From NCBI GenBank assembly GCA_037179335.1, contig JAKZHN010000005.1:1240001-1304000 (forward strand): a stretch of 64,000 bases of DNA, read 5' to 3'. Position 1 is the first letter of the stretch; each line of letters opens with the position of its first letter. Shown one piece after another: positions 31,140 through 42,227 of this stretch. This stretch comes from Cyclaneusma minus. Its lineage: Eukaryota > Ascomycota > Leotiomycetes > Marthamycetales > Marthamycetaceae. Under the pieces are notes generated by a model. It saw only the letters and a program-made list of their open reading frames with translations. It ran no database searches and was not told where the DNA came from. A program made the position numbers and the translations under genes.

Positions 31140-34100
31140 CTACACCTCCCCGCGATGTACCCGGTCCAAATCCCGCAGGAAAGCAATCCTCTCGTGCACA
31201 ACCTCCTCTCCATGCTTATCCATCAGCTCCTTCGTGTCGTCAAACTCTTTCCATCCAGTACGCGCAAGCCGCTGCAACGTCAAGTCGTCCTCCTCCGTCC
31301 ACACTCCAGGTAGAGTATCCGGAATGCCCTTGCCCTGAGTCAGCGATTCCATGACCTCGCCCACGTTGCCTGTGTGCATCGACGTGGCTTCGAATGCTTT
31401 AGCAACTATGTCTGAGGCATAGCCCAGTTGAACCCAGTAATCAACGGCTGCCTGCAGCTCGGCATTTCTCTGTGAGTCGCTTTGCGATTGCGTCTCGTCA
31501 TCGTCTACGGCGTCCATCGCCGCATCAGCAGCAGCGGGGACATCAACCTCGGCACCCTTTTGAGCCTGAGGTGTGCTGCGTACTGGGTCCGTCGCAGCAG
31601 ATACTCCTTTATTCGCACTCGCACTTTTGCGAGAGACAGGCGAACTATAAGGGATCTCGGGTGAAGGCTCGCGGGGCGCGCCGTTGGCCTGCGAGTAGTA
31701 GAAATCCTGGGTCTCTGGCTCGTAGCGCTTTGCAGGAAGTTTCTGAGATATTGGATCGCTGGAGGTGCGCTTTGCAGGACTGAATGTTTCATGGGCGCTC
31801 TCGAATTCGGGGTCGTCTGATGTGAGGCCGTGAGGTGGTGACCAGTCGAGGCGGATTTCGTTGCCGTGTCCGGATGGCGAATAGCTATCGGGTACTTCTG
31901 GTGGGGTTGAGGGAATCTCAAGGACCGGTGCTTTGCCCTTGTCGACTTTTCGACGTTTGTTGCCCATGAACTCACTGGTGGCGGCGGTCAGTTCGTCTTC
32001 GGAATCGTTGATCGTCTCGTAAGTGCGCTTTCGGGGCCCATCGAGGTTGGGTTGTGTGATGAAATCGTCACTATCGTTCTCATCATCCTCGTAGTTGTCT
32101 ACATCGACACCCTCGCTTTCGACGTCCATTTCTTCTTCCATGCCGTGGTTCTCCAAGGTGTCTCTGCCCAAGAAAATATCGAGTTTAAGTAAGTACTGTT
32201 CGTATTGGTTTAGCAGTTGTGATGGGGTGTCGCGCAGCTGAGATGGATTGAATTTCAATCTCTCTGCAACCGCTGGCCACTTCCCTGCCGTACGAACTGT
32301 TTTGTAGCCCCCAAATTCATTATTCACTACCGACCACAGTTCGAAGAGAGATATCTTCTGACCGTTGATCTTTGGGCGATAATCTGGAGGATTATCATAT
32401 TCCTTGTTTATGAACTCTCGGAAGTCAGACTCAGTGTCTATTCTCGGCAGACCACTATGTTCGTCCCCTAGGATCGACCCAGCATTTTCCGTCGCTGGCT
32501 CCTGGGACAAAGTCTGGCTTTCCTGAGAGAAGGCAAGTTCCAAGTGTCGTAGCATCTTCTGAGCATCCGGCCTAAAATGACAGTCAGTTCGGTGCAACAA
32601 AGAATCTCAATCGGACGAGCGAAATATACCCATCATCTGCTTTCAATTCTAGATGGTCGTTATGCCGTCTGATTAGCTTGATGAGCTGTTTGATGCCCGC
32701 TTGGTCAGACAGACCAATCTGTACTTTGCAGGGGGCCACGGAGTTGCTGGAATCAATTCTGCGATGAAGAACGACCTCACGCTTTTGTAAGAAAAAGACG
32801 GCTTTCTGGACCTCGTCGCATTTGACAGCAAGACTCTGATAGCCTTTTGATATGTCCTCGTTATCTTTTATAAGGATAAGTCTCCCCTCAGCCAGCACCA
32901 GGACCAGATTTTCTCTCATTATGTTGGAATCATCCAAAGCTCTATCCCAGCGACCAAAGACATACTCCACTGGCACCCCCGGGCTTCCCCTGTATTTGCG
33001 TGGCGTCGGCTGAGATAGGGAGGGCTGTGTGCCGGTCTGACTCCGAGGAGGCAAAGTATTATCGCGATCTTGGTCATTGAGGGATTCGCTTTGAGTATGT
33101 CTGACCGGTGAGACGACAGTTGGGTTCTTGCCTTTGGTGGGTTCTGATCCAGAAACACGCTGCGAAGAACCATTGGAGATGTTTTTGGGAGTAGCTGAGC
33201 CAACAGGCTGTGATGCAGTCCGACTCGACAAGGACGCGGCGGGCTGGTTTTCTGGGTCGGCTTCTTGGATGTGATTTCCTTGGCTCGTTGCCTTTCCCCT
33301 CGCGGCTTCTTCTCTCATCCTCGTTATCCTGGGGTAGACATCTTCGTACCACAACGCGGCCCATTGCTCAGCAGTACGACTTGGACCATCATCCTGTTCA
33401 CCAGTATCAGCTACGATCTCAGACACCACGTCACAAAGTAAGGGTCGCCTACATCCTCCGCCAAATTAATCCAAGCCGCGTCCAGCTCTTCTTTTGGCAT
33501 ATTCAAGATGTTATCATAAGAGGCCTCCATTTCTTCGACTTCTTTCGCAGAAAAAGCTGCCTGGTTTTGAGGAGCTTGGAATGCCGGAGGGGCCGAATTC
33601 GAATTCTGCGAAGCGGGTATTCTTGATCGATTTTCGGGAGATGACTGAGTGGCTGGAACGACTTGGACGCCCGCCTCCTCTACCGACGGCGAGGACTCCT
33701 CGGCATAATTCTCGTTGATTTCGGGGTGTCTGAGAGAGAGGGTCTTGACCCAACGATCTCGCCAAGACTGCATAGTATGTCGTCGGTGTTGATCGGCCAG
33801 GTCCTTATAGAGCAGATTTCCTTTCAGATTGTCTCCACGTCGAGCCGCATCTCGCACCCATTTCAAGAGGATTTTGTCGTCTTCAGGGGTATACGCTGTT
33901 CGAGTCCCCTTCTTTGGCACCGCCGAAGAGCCTGGCATTCGAAGGGTGCCTGCGGCGGCACCTCCCGGATGATCCGCCAAGTTCTCCAGCTGGCCTTTTT
34001 GTACCGACTTTTCGATGTATGTCCAGGCAATAGATCCTGCTGGCAGAGACTTCCTCACAGGGTCGACGATGATGAGGTCGGCGTCCTTTTCGAGCTTCAC

Positions 34101-34297
34101 AACCTCACCTCCATTGTTCTAAGCAACATTAGCCGCAGTACCAGAACAAGCTCGGTGACCAGGGCACTGGGCAAGCATACTTCGAAAAGCTCGATCCATC
34201 TCTTCCTCATCGGAACTTTCTGGGTGAAAAAGAACTTCTTGCCGGCGAACAACTGGCCTCCTCCGGCAGCTCCATCGTAGACAATTTGAGCGGCCAT
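31140..34297 (-). CDS. rap1: Rap1-type telomere protein: BRCT, Myb, ARID and RCT domains
   Basis: Four exons: 34297-34181, 34118-33453, 33393-32630 and 32571-31140; introns 62, 59 and 58 bp; about 992 aa. Residues 1-100 form a BRCT domain (KKFFFTQKVPMRKRWIELFE, NNGGEVVKLEKDADLIIVD). A Rap1 Myb/SANT domain is at about 112-167 (YTPEDDKILLKWV, HTMQSWRDRWVKTL). An uncharacterised conserved block lies around 400-500 (EYVFGRWDRALDDSNIM). An ARID/BRIGHT-like domain at about 558-648 has PKINGQKISLFELWSVVN, GGYKTV, KWPAVAERL and LLNQYEQYLL. The RCT domain is at about 889-986 (ATSMHTGNVGEVMESL, GVWTEEDDLTLQRL). Family knowledge: Rap1 is recruited to telomeres and regulates length and end protection. 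Acidic linkers join the domains. Confidence 0.92.
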
Positions 34298-35926
34298 AGC
34301 TTCACGGCGCGTCTAGTAGGATATTCTTGCCATCCACGGCGATGTGGGGTGACTTTAGTTGAAGAATAAGCCGTAAAATATCAGCGAAACCATAGATCAT
34401 GGGTTCGCTGTCGGGGTTTATCGTCGACGCATGGAGATGTCTGGCATTCAAAGGTCATTTGCGAAACATTCATCGTTCACGCGCTGCGGCGTCGCGCTTT
34501 GGTTTCAACGAGTTACGTGTACCCGTGACTGAGACGCTTGGGCCACCTCCACCATATTTTCCGGTCTTCCGGGACGAAGAACTCAGACCTCTCACGATCC
34601 ACGACAGCAGCCAGAGTCCAGAACTTACGCCGTTCTACAACAAGACCAATGTGTCCATCAGCACGGTGGTCGAGAGTTTGGGCTAGCCCCTCAAGCCTCA
34701 ACATACCTGTCGCTCGAGCTAAGGCGTCTTATTTCCTGGTGATATCTGTTCGAACCTGAAACTGCGAGACCTCCAATTACACCCAGGAAGCTTTCAAAGA
34801 ACATACCTAGTGAGTACCTAGTCTCGTCTGCTTTCTTCAAAGTTGATCATGCTTTGTGATGAACATCCAGATAGGGACAGCTTATGCCCAAGGGCATCTG
34901 ATGACAACTGGAACGAATATTTTAGTAGATGCTTCGTGTGTTCTGAAAAGCAGCTTTCTTTTTTGCTTGTACTCGTGATAGAGGCTTTGAACTGCAGTCA
35001 CTAACTTGGGTTTAGCATCCTGCTTCACTGAATCACGTCGGAAAGACCGAGGGCTTTGCGACTCAGCAGCAGGACGACATCGAATGGTTCAGTCTGTCCC
35101 CGAGGATCTTGGGAGCGCCTATTCCTGGCCTGTTGCCATGGAATTTGAGCGTACATGAAGATCGCTGAGCTTCATCCTGAGCACCCCCAGTACCTCTCAT
35201 GATCAAGCGCATTGAAGTACAGCGGAAGGAAAGTTGGGCGCGGAGCCTCAGAAAAGCAGGATGAGATGAGAGACCGTGGCATATATACAATTTTGCGGAA
35301 TACGCAAGCATCGATTTCCCATATCACAGCACCAATGGCACAATGGTATTAATCAACACGAGCCTGTCGCTTATGGCCCACACGCAGTTTACTGCGTCCC
35401 CAAGACAGGCATTCTAACTGCTCACACGTCCTTCGGGAGGTCCTGGTTAGAGGTACCAACTTCAATTCCCTTCCCTCCCATCACTAGCACCAATTCTTTT
35501 TGCGTTTTTGTTTGCGCCTTCCAGCTTTCGCACTCGACAACAATATTGTTGTTGCATGTCTGCGGGATATTTCTTGGATGTGACAAGTTGGGGAGCAGTC
35601 GACAGGTTTGGATCTTACTCGAGGTGAGAAGTCCTGACTCCCTGGACAACTGACTTCACCGGACTCCGAAAATACTTCAACTTTTCCATTGAAATATCCG
35701 CGTCAGGTTCAATAACCACTGGTAATTCATTTCATTCGTTGCATAACCAGTTGTCCAATATCCGCCTGGGTAATCTCGCCAATCTAGTCTCGCAGTCACG
35801 AACCCAGATTGCAACCAACGCCTCGCAAACCCAGATCGATGCTTCCTCGCATGCTAATGCAGCGCATCAGATGAAACACACCCAATACGAACATGCAGTC
35901 TAGCCTCCAACCTCACCTCTCAAAAA
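34298..35926. other. Intergenic upstream of rap1
   Basis: About 1.6 kb between the rap1 start and the end of the next minus-strand gene. Frames here are short and unsupported. The stretch contains the rap1 promoter and the 3' UTR of the PLP-rhodanese gene; I see no repeat or RNA gene. Confidence 0.45.
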
Positions 35927-38046
35927 CTAGCAGTTCGCACCCAATCCCTCCATCCCCCCTCTCAAACTCCACGCCTTAATCCCCTGTGCCCTCAAAACAC
36001 TACTCGCCACCCTCGCCGTATCACCCCCATAACAAACCAAGACCACATCCTTACCTTCTTCTTTCCACTCCCCAACCCTCCCAGCCATCTCTTCATCAGA
36101 ATCAGAAAATAGCTCGCTAATTTCTTTCCACTGTCTCTCGAGCACAGCGGGTTCTGCAAATGGACTTGGTGTTGACGCAGAAGGGAGAGATGAGAGGGGC
36201 ATGTGGAGAGCGCTAGGGAGGTGGGCGGTGGTGAAAGAGGAGGGAGAGCGGAGGTCGATGAGAATTGTTGAGGGCCGGAGATGAAGTTGGGGGCTGGGGG
36301 GTTTGGGTGATGAGATGGTGTCGGAAGGTTCGGAGGTGGGAGGCGTGCTGGGTGGTGTGGGGACGAGGGGGATGAGGCGTGGCGAGGCGTATTTTTTGGG
36401 GGAAGAGGAAACGAGGGAGGAAGCGGGGAGGGAGAGGGCGGTGGGACCATAGAGGATGGTGAGGATGGTGGAAGCTGGGAGTTCCCAAGCTTCGTCGTAG
36501 CGGTATAGGTCAACGTGTCGCAGGTTCTGAGGTTTGTTGTCAGCTCCGACGATACAACAAAAGGGATGGCGTCCACTAACCTCATTGACCAGTGGATGGA
36601 AATAATCCTCTCCCAATTTCGTGAAATAATCATCCAGGTACTGATACGGCAAATCGCAGCAAATAAACACGCCATGGATCTGGCCGTCTTCGCCTCTCAG
36701 TCTGTCAAGCGTCCCAGCTTCTTTTTCTCGGCTAATGAAATTATATAGTCCTTGCAAGTTGAAGCCGGAACTGGGACCGCAGATTAGACCTTCGCGGGAT
36801 AGTGCGAGGGAGAGGCGGTAGGAATCGGAGGAGCCGACTTCCTCGATTACGTCGATGGCGGAGCGCCAGGGGAATTTTACGGGTGAGAGGAGGGCGTGGG
36901 AGCGTGGGCCGGGAACGCGGTCGCCGGGGGCGGTGCAGACTCTGGGTTGGGGTTAGCTTTTTGCGAGAGTTGGGGAAGTTGTGAGATGGAGACGGGATTG
37001 GAGACGAGATTGGGGGTCAAAATGGTCTTGGGGAGTGGAATTGAGATCTGGGGGTTGAGACGAGCCTTGGGATTGGGGATCGGATTGGGGGGGTGAAAAA
37101 GAAATCGGGGAGGTGGAAGCGGAAACGACAAGACTTACCCGATGCGAGTGATCGACGGCTTTGCTTCTTTGAGGTACGTGCCAATGCCAGTCATGGTCCC
37201 AGAAGTTCCCATTCCGGCACAAAATACGTTGATTTGGGGGAGTTGGGCCATTATTTGGGGTCCGGTCCAGCGGACGTGGGCTTTCCAGTTCTAAGAGAAC
37301 GAACTTAGCATTGTGAGTGCAAGTCTGGGTGGAGTCAACCAACCAAGTCATTTTCATATTGGTTCGGATTCAGAACGTCATCTCGCTCTGAAGCTATTTT
37401 CTCTGCTCGACAAATTCCGCCTCTTAGATCTGTGGGCTCTGGCTGAGAAGGTCCTCCAAAGAGAGTACTGCGGCCACAAAATTAGTAAGTTCCAACTCCA
37501 TTTGTAGACTCGGGTCAGTATGAGATTCCCGGAGAAGGTGGTCACACGAATCTCAGGCTGCTTCAAATCTTACTGACAAGCAAGACTTCGGAATCGGTGA
37601 CTCACATGTTCAGACCAAAGAACCGCATCAACTGCAGTTTCGAAAGCGTTGTCTTGTTGCTCAAGTAAGCACGGACGTCCGGGATGCCATAAAGCACTCT
37701 GGCAATAATGGACATGGAAATGACCGTGGAGCCGGAGCTGTATTCCACAATGGTTTTGGTCGCGGGTGTAACACCATGTTGGAGCATATTCAGAGCTGCA
37801 AGATTGAAGTTTAGTCCCAGAGCCTAACTTGCATAGAGTTTTGGGGATCTGACCTGGGAGAGCCTTGACGTTGTTCGCTGGGAGTGTACTCATCATTTTT
37901 GCATATATCCGAACGCCATCTTGGATGAATGGGTTGAGGCTCTGAGGTATCTCTACCAGAGGGAGAGGAGGCTGAAGATCTGGATTGTAGTAGTCGCGAA
38001 GAGAATCGGATCCGGTGAAAACGTTCAGATACTTCGTTGCTGACAT
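35927..38046 (-). CDS. PLP-dependent cysteine synthase-like enzyme fused to a rhodanese domain
   Basis: Six exons: 38046-37854, 37795-37606, 37467-37344, 37290-37139, 36941-36581 and 36526-35927, about 539 aa. The last intron (54 bp, frame-neutral) is inferred because its removal restores HPLVNENLRHVDLYRYDEAW. The N-terminal ~350 residues are a fold-type II PLP enzyme of the cysteine synthase/cystathionine beta-synthase group: probable Schiff-base Lys in ANNVKALPALNML, substrate loop VEYSSGSTVISMS, phosphate loop MGTSGTMTGIGTY, and CGPSSGFN near the pyridine ring. The C-terminal rhodanese domain has ILIDLRSPSSFTTAHLPSA and the candidate active Cys in VLVCYGGDTARVAS. A link between sulfur assimilation and sulfane-sulfur transfer is an inference. 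The substrate is unknown. Confidence 0.9.
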
Positions 38047-38784
38047 CTTCGAGTCGTCCGGCTGAAACCGGTCTGTCGATCAGTGGTTGAAATGGTCAAT
38101 CTGTATTCGGGCAACTCTGGAATTTGTAACAATAATGGCGAATTCTGAGTTTAGAACTAGAAGTTGGGCTGGAGCGGGATGAAAAGCAAAACGAGTGAAG
38201 TGGTGAAGTATAAGTGGCAGGCGTTCTAGGCCGGTGCTATCAGGGGTCGTCAAGGTGTGTCATTCGCAACGCAGGAATCGACAGATCTACTTTTCCGAAA
38301 CCTTCTCACTGACTGCAGATACGCCACATTTTAACTGAAGAGGAAACACCTTTACAAATAATATGCTCATGTCAAAGCTGCTCAAGAATGGCTGCGCAGT
38401 CGCCAAGTGCTCACTAGTATTCTAAGAACGATGAACCCCATCAGTGCGCTGCTCGGCGACTGGACAGACGGTCCGCTTTAAGTCAAGACCCATGGTTTCG
38501 GAGTGGGGTCCGGGACATCAAGGTTTCTATGCACGTATTCTCCGCTTTATCCGATGTTCAATTGAGTTCAAAAAGTGCATGAGATAATCCAGTCAGAGTT
38601 CAATGTTCCTGCAGAAAAACGTGCCGAGGGGTTGCTTGGTTTGCTTAAGTTGATCTTGGCGGACATACTATCTCACCACTACGGTGTCGCCTCTTCCTAC
38701 AAGACCATCAACTGAATCACAACCTACGAAGCGGTCAGTCAGACTCAAGAGAATCTGATTATTCGAACTTCAGCTGACGCAGAT
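38047..38784. other. Divergent promoter region, PLP-rhodanese side
   Basis: About 740 bp of noncoding sequence left of the hAT MITE, between two genes transcribed apart. Nothing specific is recognised. Confidence 0.4.
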
Positions 38785-38792
38785 ATGCAAAG

Positions 38793-39079
38793 TAGTGTTG
38801 CAGATTTACTGAAAATAACGATTCGATACCGAAATCGGTAATTTTCCGAAAAAATCATTGGCACATTAAAACAATCGTCACGTGAGTGCATAGATCTCCG
38901 CTTGTTTCGTGCCCCTTAGTAAGCTATAAACCCCTAGGCCCTATATGGGCCCCTGCTTAAATACACTACTATATTTAGCTAGCCTTTTTAATTGTTACCG
39001 AAAAAATCGGTTTATGACCGATTTGGTAATGAAACAAATGATTGTTACCAAAAATGTATCGATACAATCTGCAACACTA
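38793..39079. mobile_element. 287-bp non-autonomous hAT-type MITE with 8-bp target duplication
   Basis: The ends are inverted repeats beginning TAGTGTTGCAGATT (14 exact bases, with weaker inverted similarity further in). The 8-bp direct repeat ATGCAAAG flanks both ends exactly (38785-38792 and 39080-39087). An 8-bp duplication with a TAGTGTTGCA-like terminus is diagnostic of the hAT superfamily. The interior is AT-rich, contains several ACCGAAA-TCGGT palindromic motifs, and encodes nothing. It sits in the shared promoter region of the PLP-rhodanese and MFS genes. Confidence 0.93.
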
Positions 39080-39364
39080 ATGCAAAGACAGAAGTGGATG
39101 CATACCCCGCCACCCCGCACCGTCCCAGATTGCCAAGACTTTGAGCAAGTTACGAGAACATTGAAGTTTAATGCTCCAGCCCTTGGACGCCTTGACATGA
39201 TCGTCAGGCACGACTGGACACTGTTGACGTTTTTTTTCTCTCGATAGATACCCCTAAACACGGAAATCTTAATGCCGTCAGTCCAGATTGATATATGTAA
39301 GGAACCGATACATGTAGGCTTTCTTGAAAGCGCGGGAAAAACTGTTACATAAAGTCCGTCGACG

Positions 39365-41332
39365 ATGGGATTTTCGGCAAATGAAGCTTCTGCCACGCAA
39401 GAAGCAGATCCCGAAAAAGGCATATCGAAGCCTCAGTATTCAGATCAGACTCAGACAGGCCTTCCTAGAAGCAAGATTATCACGGTGAGTCGAGAGGCTT
39501 CATAAACACCGTTCAGTCTTCCTTTACTCGAATGACCAGCTGAGACTCGATCAAGATATTTCTTGCGTGTGCGAGTGTAGACCTTGTGGCTCTCATTGAC
39601 CAAACCACACTCGCCGTTGCTCTCTCGATCATAGGGTCTTCCCTTAATGCTGGTACTCGAGCATCTTGGATTGCTGGAGGCTACTTCATTACCTCCACAT
39701 CTTTCCAGCTACTCTATGGTCGGCTGTCGGACATCTGGTCGCGGAAGATTGTCCTGCTCAGCGGACTCCTGATTTTCTTCATTGGATCGCTTGCAGCGTC
39801 TCTGGCTCAGGATGTCGTTCAACTCATTGTGTTCAGAGCTTTTACCGGTGTCGGTGGTGGAGGGCTCATGACCACTGCTCAGATTATTGTCAGTGATGTG
39901 GTGACACTCAGAGAAAGAGGAAAATACCAAGGTATTCTGGTAAGTCGCTCTGAAATCCAACGTTCAATTTCGTTGCCCCAGCTGCAATGGCTGACTCGAA
40001 CCTCTTCGTCAGGGCGCTGTGGTTGCACTTTCGAACGGCGTCGGGCCCATCATTGGAGGCGCGCTGGCATCTCAATCGGCTGACTCCTGGAGATGGATCT
40101 TTCGCTTGAACCTGCCGCTTACTATACTATGCACCCTCTGCGTAGTATTCTTCATGCCGCTGAAACCAGTTGAAGGCTCGTGGAGAGAGAAGATCCAGAA
40201 GGTTGACTTCTTTGGAGCTTTCCTGACCCTCGCTGGCTCGACGCTGGTGATAATGGGTCTGACTTGGGGTGGTGACGGTTATCCTTGGGACTCAGTCCAA
40301 GTTCTCGTAACTTTGATTCTGGGTGTTGCGACGTCTGTTGCGTTCATACTTTGGCAGGGCTATGGCACAAAATTGTAAGTTATCATTATGGGTCTGTTTT
40401 TCTCCTGTAAAGGCTAATAGTTAGCAGTCCGCTCGTGCCTTTACATATCTTCAAGTCCCGAGTTGTCAATGGTGCGTGCATTACAATGTCTATCAATGGA
40501 TGGAATTTTGTCATGCAGACATATTACATCCCTCAATTCTGTAAGTGCCTCTAGAATGCCTTGACGCCATAAAGCCGGTTGTTAACAGGGCTTAGACCAA
40601 CTTGTCTATGGTTACTCCGCGGTTAAAGCAGGAGCCCTACTTTTGCCACTCACCCTGGTTCAAACGCTATCTAGTACTCTCTCCGGTCTCATTGTCACGT
40701 GGCGGGGTCGCTACCGTGAAAGTATCCTTGTCGGGTGGGCTCTCTGGGCAATCGGACTAGGTCTTTTCTCGACACTTGACGTCAACTCAAATCTAGGAGA
40801 GCAGATTGGGTACGCTGTTCTCATGGGTGTTGGAGTTGGACAGACTCTTCAACCAAGCTTGATAGCAATTCAAGCCGGTGTCAGCAAAGCCGATATGGCT
40901 GTCGTGACTGGCACAAGGAACTTTGTGCGCAATCTGGGGAGCACACTGGGACTTGCGGTTGCTGGAACCATCATCAATATCTCTTTGAACAACAAGCTTG
41001 TGGCATCTTCTCTCGATCTTTCCCAGAGCGAAATCAATGCCATCATGGACGATCCTTCTTCAGAGACGGCTGAGTTATCGTCAGAGCTGCAGAATACCAT
41101 TGAGCAAGGATATCGACAGGGCTTCAGGATTGTCTTTCTGATTGGCGCTGGTCTGGCAAGCATTGCATGGGTAGCGGCGTTCTTTTTGATGCCGCAAGTC
41201 AGTCTGGGAGAAAAGACGGAACCGAAGAAAGAGGAATCCCCGATCCGAGAACAGGAGGACGACGAGCCTTCTCCGACGAATACTGTGGTAATACAGGGCC
41301 ATGATGACGATCCTTCAAAACTTGGCACGTAG
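39365..41332 (+). CDS. MFS drug:H+ antiporter, 14-TMS (DHA2) type
   Basis: Five exons: 39365-39484, 39556-39939, 40013-40374, 40428-40540 and 40596-41332; introns 71, 73, 53 and 55 bp; about 571 aa. A hydrophilic N-tail (MGFSANEASATQEADPEKG) precedes the first helix. MFS motif A is seen in YGRLSDIWSRKIVLLSG, a GGGGLMTTAQIIVSDV helix follows, and antiporter motif C is GAVVALSNGVGPIIGGAL. Hydrophobic segments continue through FFLMPQVSLGEK; the C-tail is acidic and cytosolic. Such plasma-membrane proteins export drugs or secondary metabolites using the proton gradient. There is no biosynthetic cluster around it, so the substrate cannot be inferred. Confidence 0.93.
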
Positions 41333-41825
41333 ATCTTGTCATGGGAAACTTGTTATTTCTGTCGGGACCAAAGACTGCAATTCTACTCTGTGTGACTGTC
41401 AACTTCTATCTTCCCGGTTGTCCCTTACAATCGCCATCAGACAAACGATTTGCATCACCAAAATCCTGCCAACATAAGATTCCCTCACAATCCAAGCTCT
41501 ACTCTCAAGACATATCCAATCCTCACAAACAGCCAGCCACCAGCAATCTTCCTACCCCTCCAGAGTAGGAAAAGTACACCGACTATCCATCCTCCCATCC
41601 TTAGAAATACACAATCATACACAACCCATCCCAGATCACCGAATCACCTCCTAATTTTGCGCATAAGAGTCTACCCCAGGATCCCCGGCCACGGGAGAAT
41701 GGTCCCCTTCCTCTCCATGGGGACCCTATTCGCCACCGTAATCGCGCTTCTGTTCATAAACATCGTGCCCAACAGGGTAATTTGGGCCAGAACCCGTGCA
41801 ACTTGATTGCTCGTTATGTTGCCGG
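41333..41825. other. Convergent intergenic region
   Basis: About 490 bp between the MFS gene and the small secreted protein gene, which point toward each other. A plus-strand open frame (41450-41806) ends with a hydrophobic stretch but has no support. Confidence 0.4.
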
Positions 41826-42227
41826 TCACAAATATGGATTAACATCATCCCGCTTGGCTGACGGATCACCGACTTGTGGTAATTGGGGATCATCTGGACG
41901 TTCTTCTTGAACCGGCGGATAGATATTGCGCTTGTAGCTCTTATAGATTCCGGGACTGTTGGTAGGGGAGCCAGAGTTCTGGGGACCACCGGAGGCAAGG
42001 CGGCCGTTCTGTGGATCACTGGGTGCGTTGACAGGTTTGTTGGGTTCTATCCGGTAGACATTGTAGTCTACACCTGGATCTGTGCAAGGAGGGCCGCCAT
42101 GGTCGCCGGAACTGCCACTGAGTTGATCGCAGGACCGGACTGAGAGCGGATGGGGTATTGGGCTGGCAATTGCTGTACCTGCAAAGAGGGCAGCGAGGGA
42201 GAGGAGGTATGCCGAGGATATAATCAT
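41826..42227 (-). CDS. Small secreted protein with Kex2-type sites
   Basis: Single exon, 133 aa, starting at the ATG at 42227. A strong signal peptide (MIISSAYLLSLAALFAGTAIA, cleavage likely before SPIPHP) is followed by a Pro/Gly/Ser/Asn-rich, probably disordered mature region with only two Cys. Two Lys-Arg dibasic sites (YKRNIYPP and AKRDDVNPYL) would release a ~26-residue peptide and a C-terminal DDVNPYL heptapeptide if cut by Kex2. The frame stays open further upstream, but the signal peptide fixes the start. No family is recognised; an effector, wall peptide or processed signal are all possible. Confidence 0.7.
   Translation of the reverse strand: MIISSAYLLSLAALFAGTAIASPIPHPLSVRSCDQLSGSSGDHGGPPCTDPGVDYNVYRIEPNKPVNAPSDPQNGRLASGGPQNSGSPTNSPGIYKSYKRNIYPPVQEERPDDPQLPQVGDPSAKRDDVNPYL

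Noticed and set aside
36527..36580. Reading the 54-bp in-frame segment of the PLP-rhodanese gene as coding
   Set aside because: It begins GTTAGT, ends CCTCAG with a GCTGAC branch site, and its removal restores a smooth join (HPLVNENLRHV). Intron retention is possible but less likely.
39365..41332. Secondary-metabolite cluster around the MFS transporter
   Set aside because: No PKS, NRPS, terpene cyclase or tailoring enzymes are nearby; the neighbours are unrelated genes.
41450..41806. Plus-strand 118-aa frame with a C-terminal hydrophobic segment
   Set aside because: Low-complexity N-terminal part, no family features, and position between two convergent genes where UTRs are expected.
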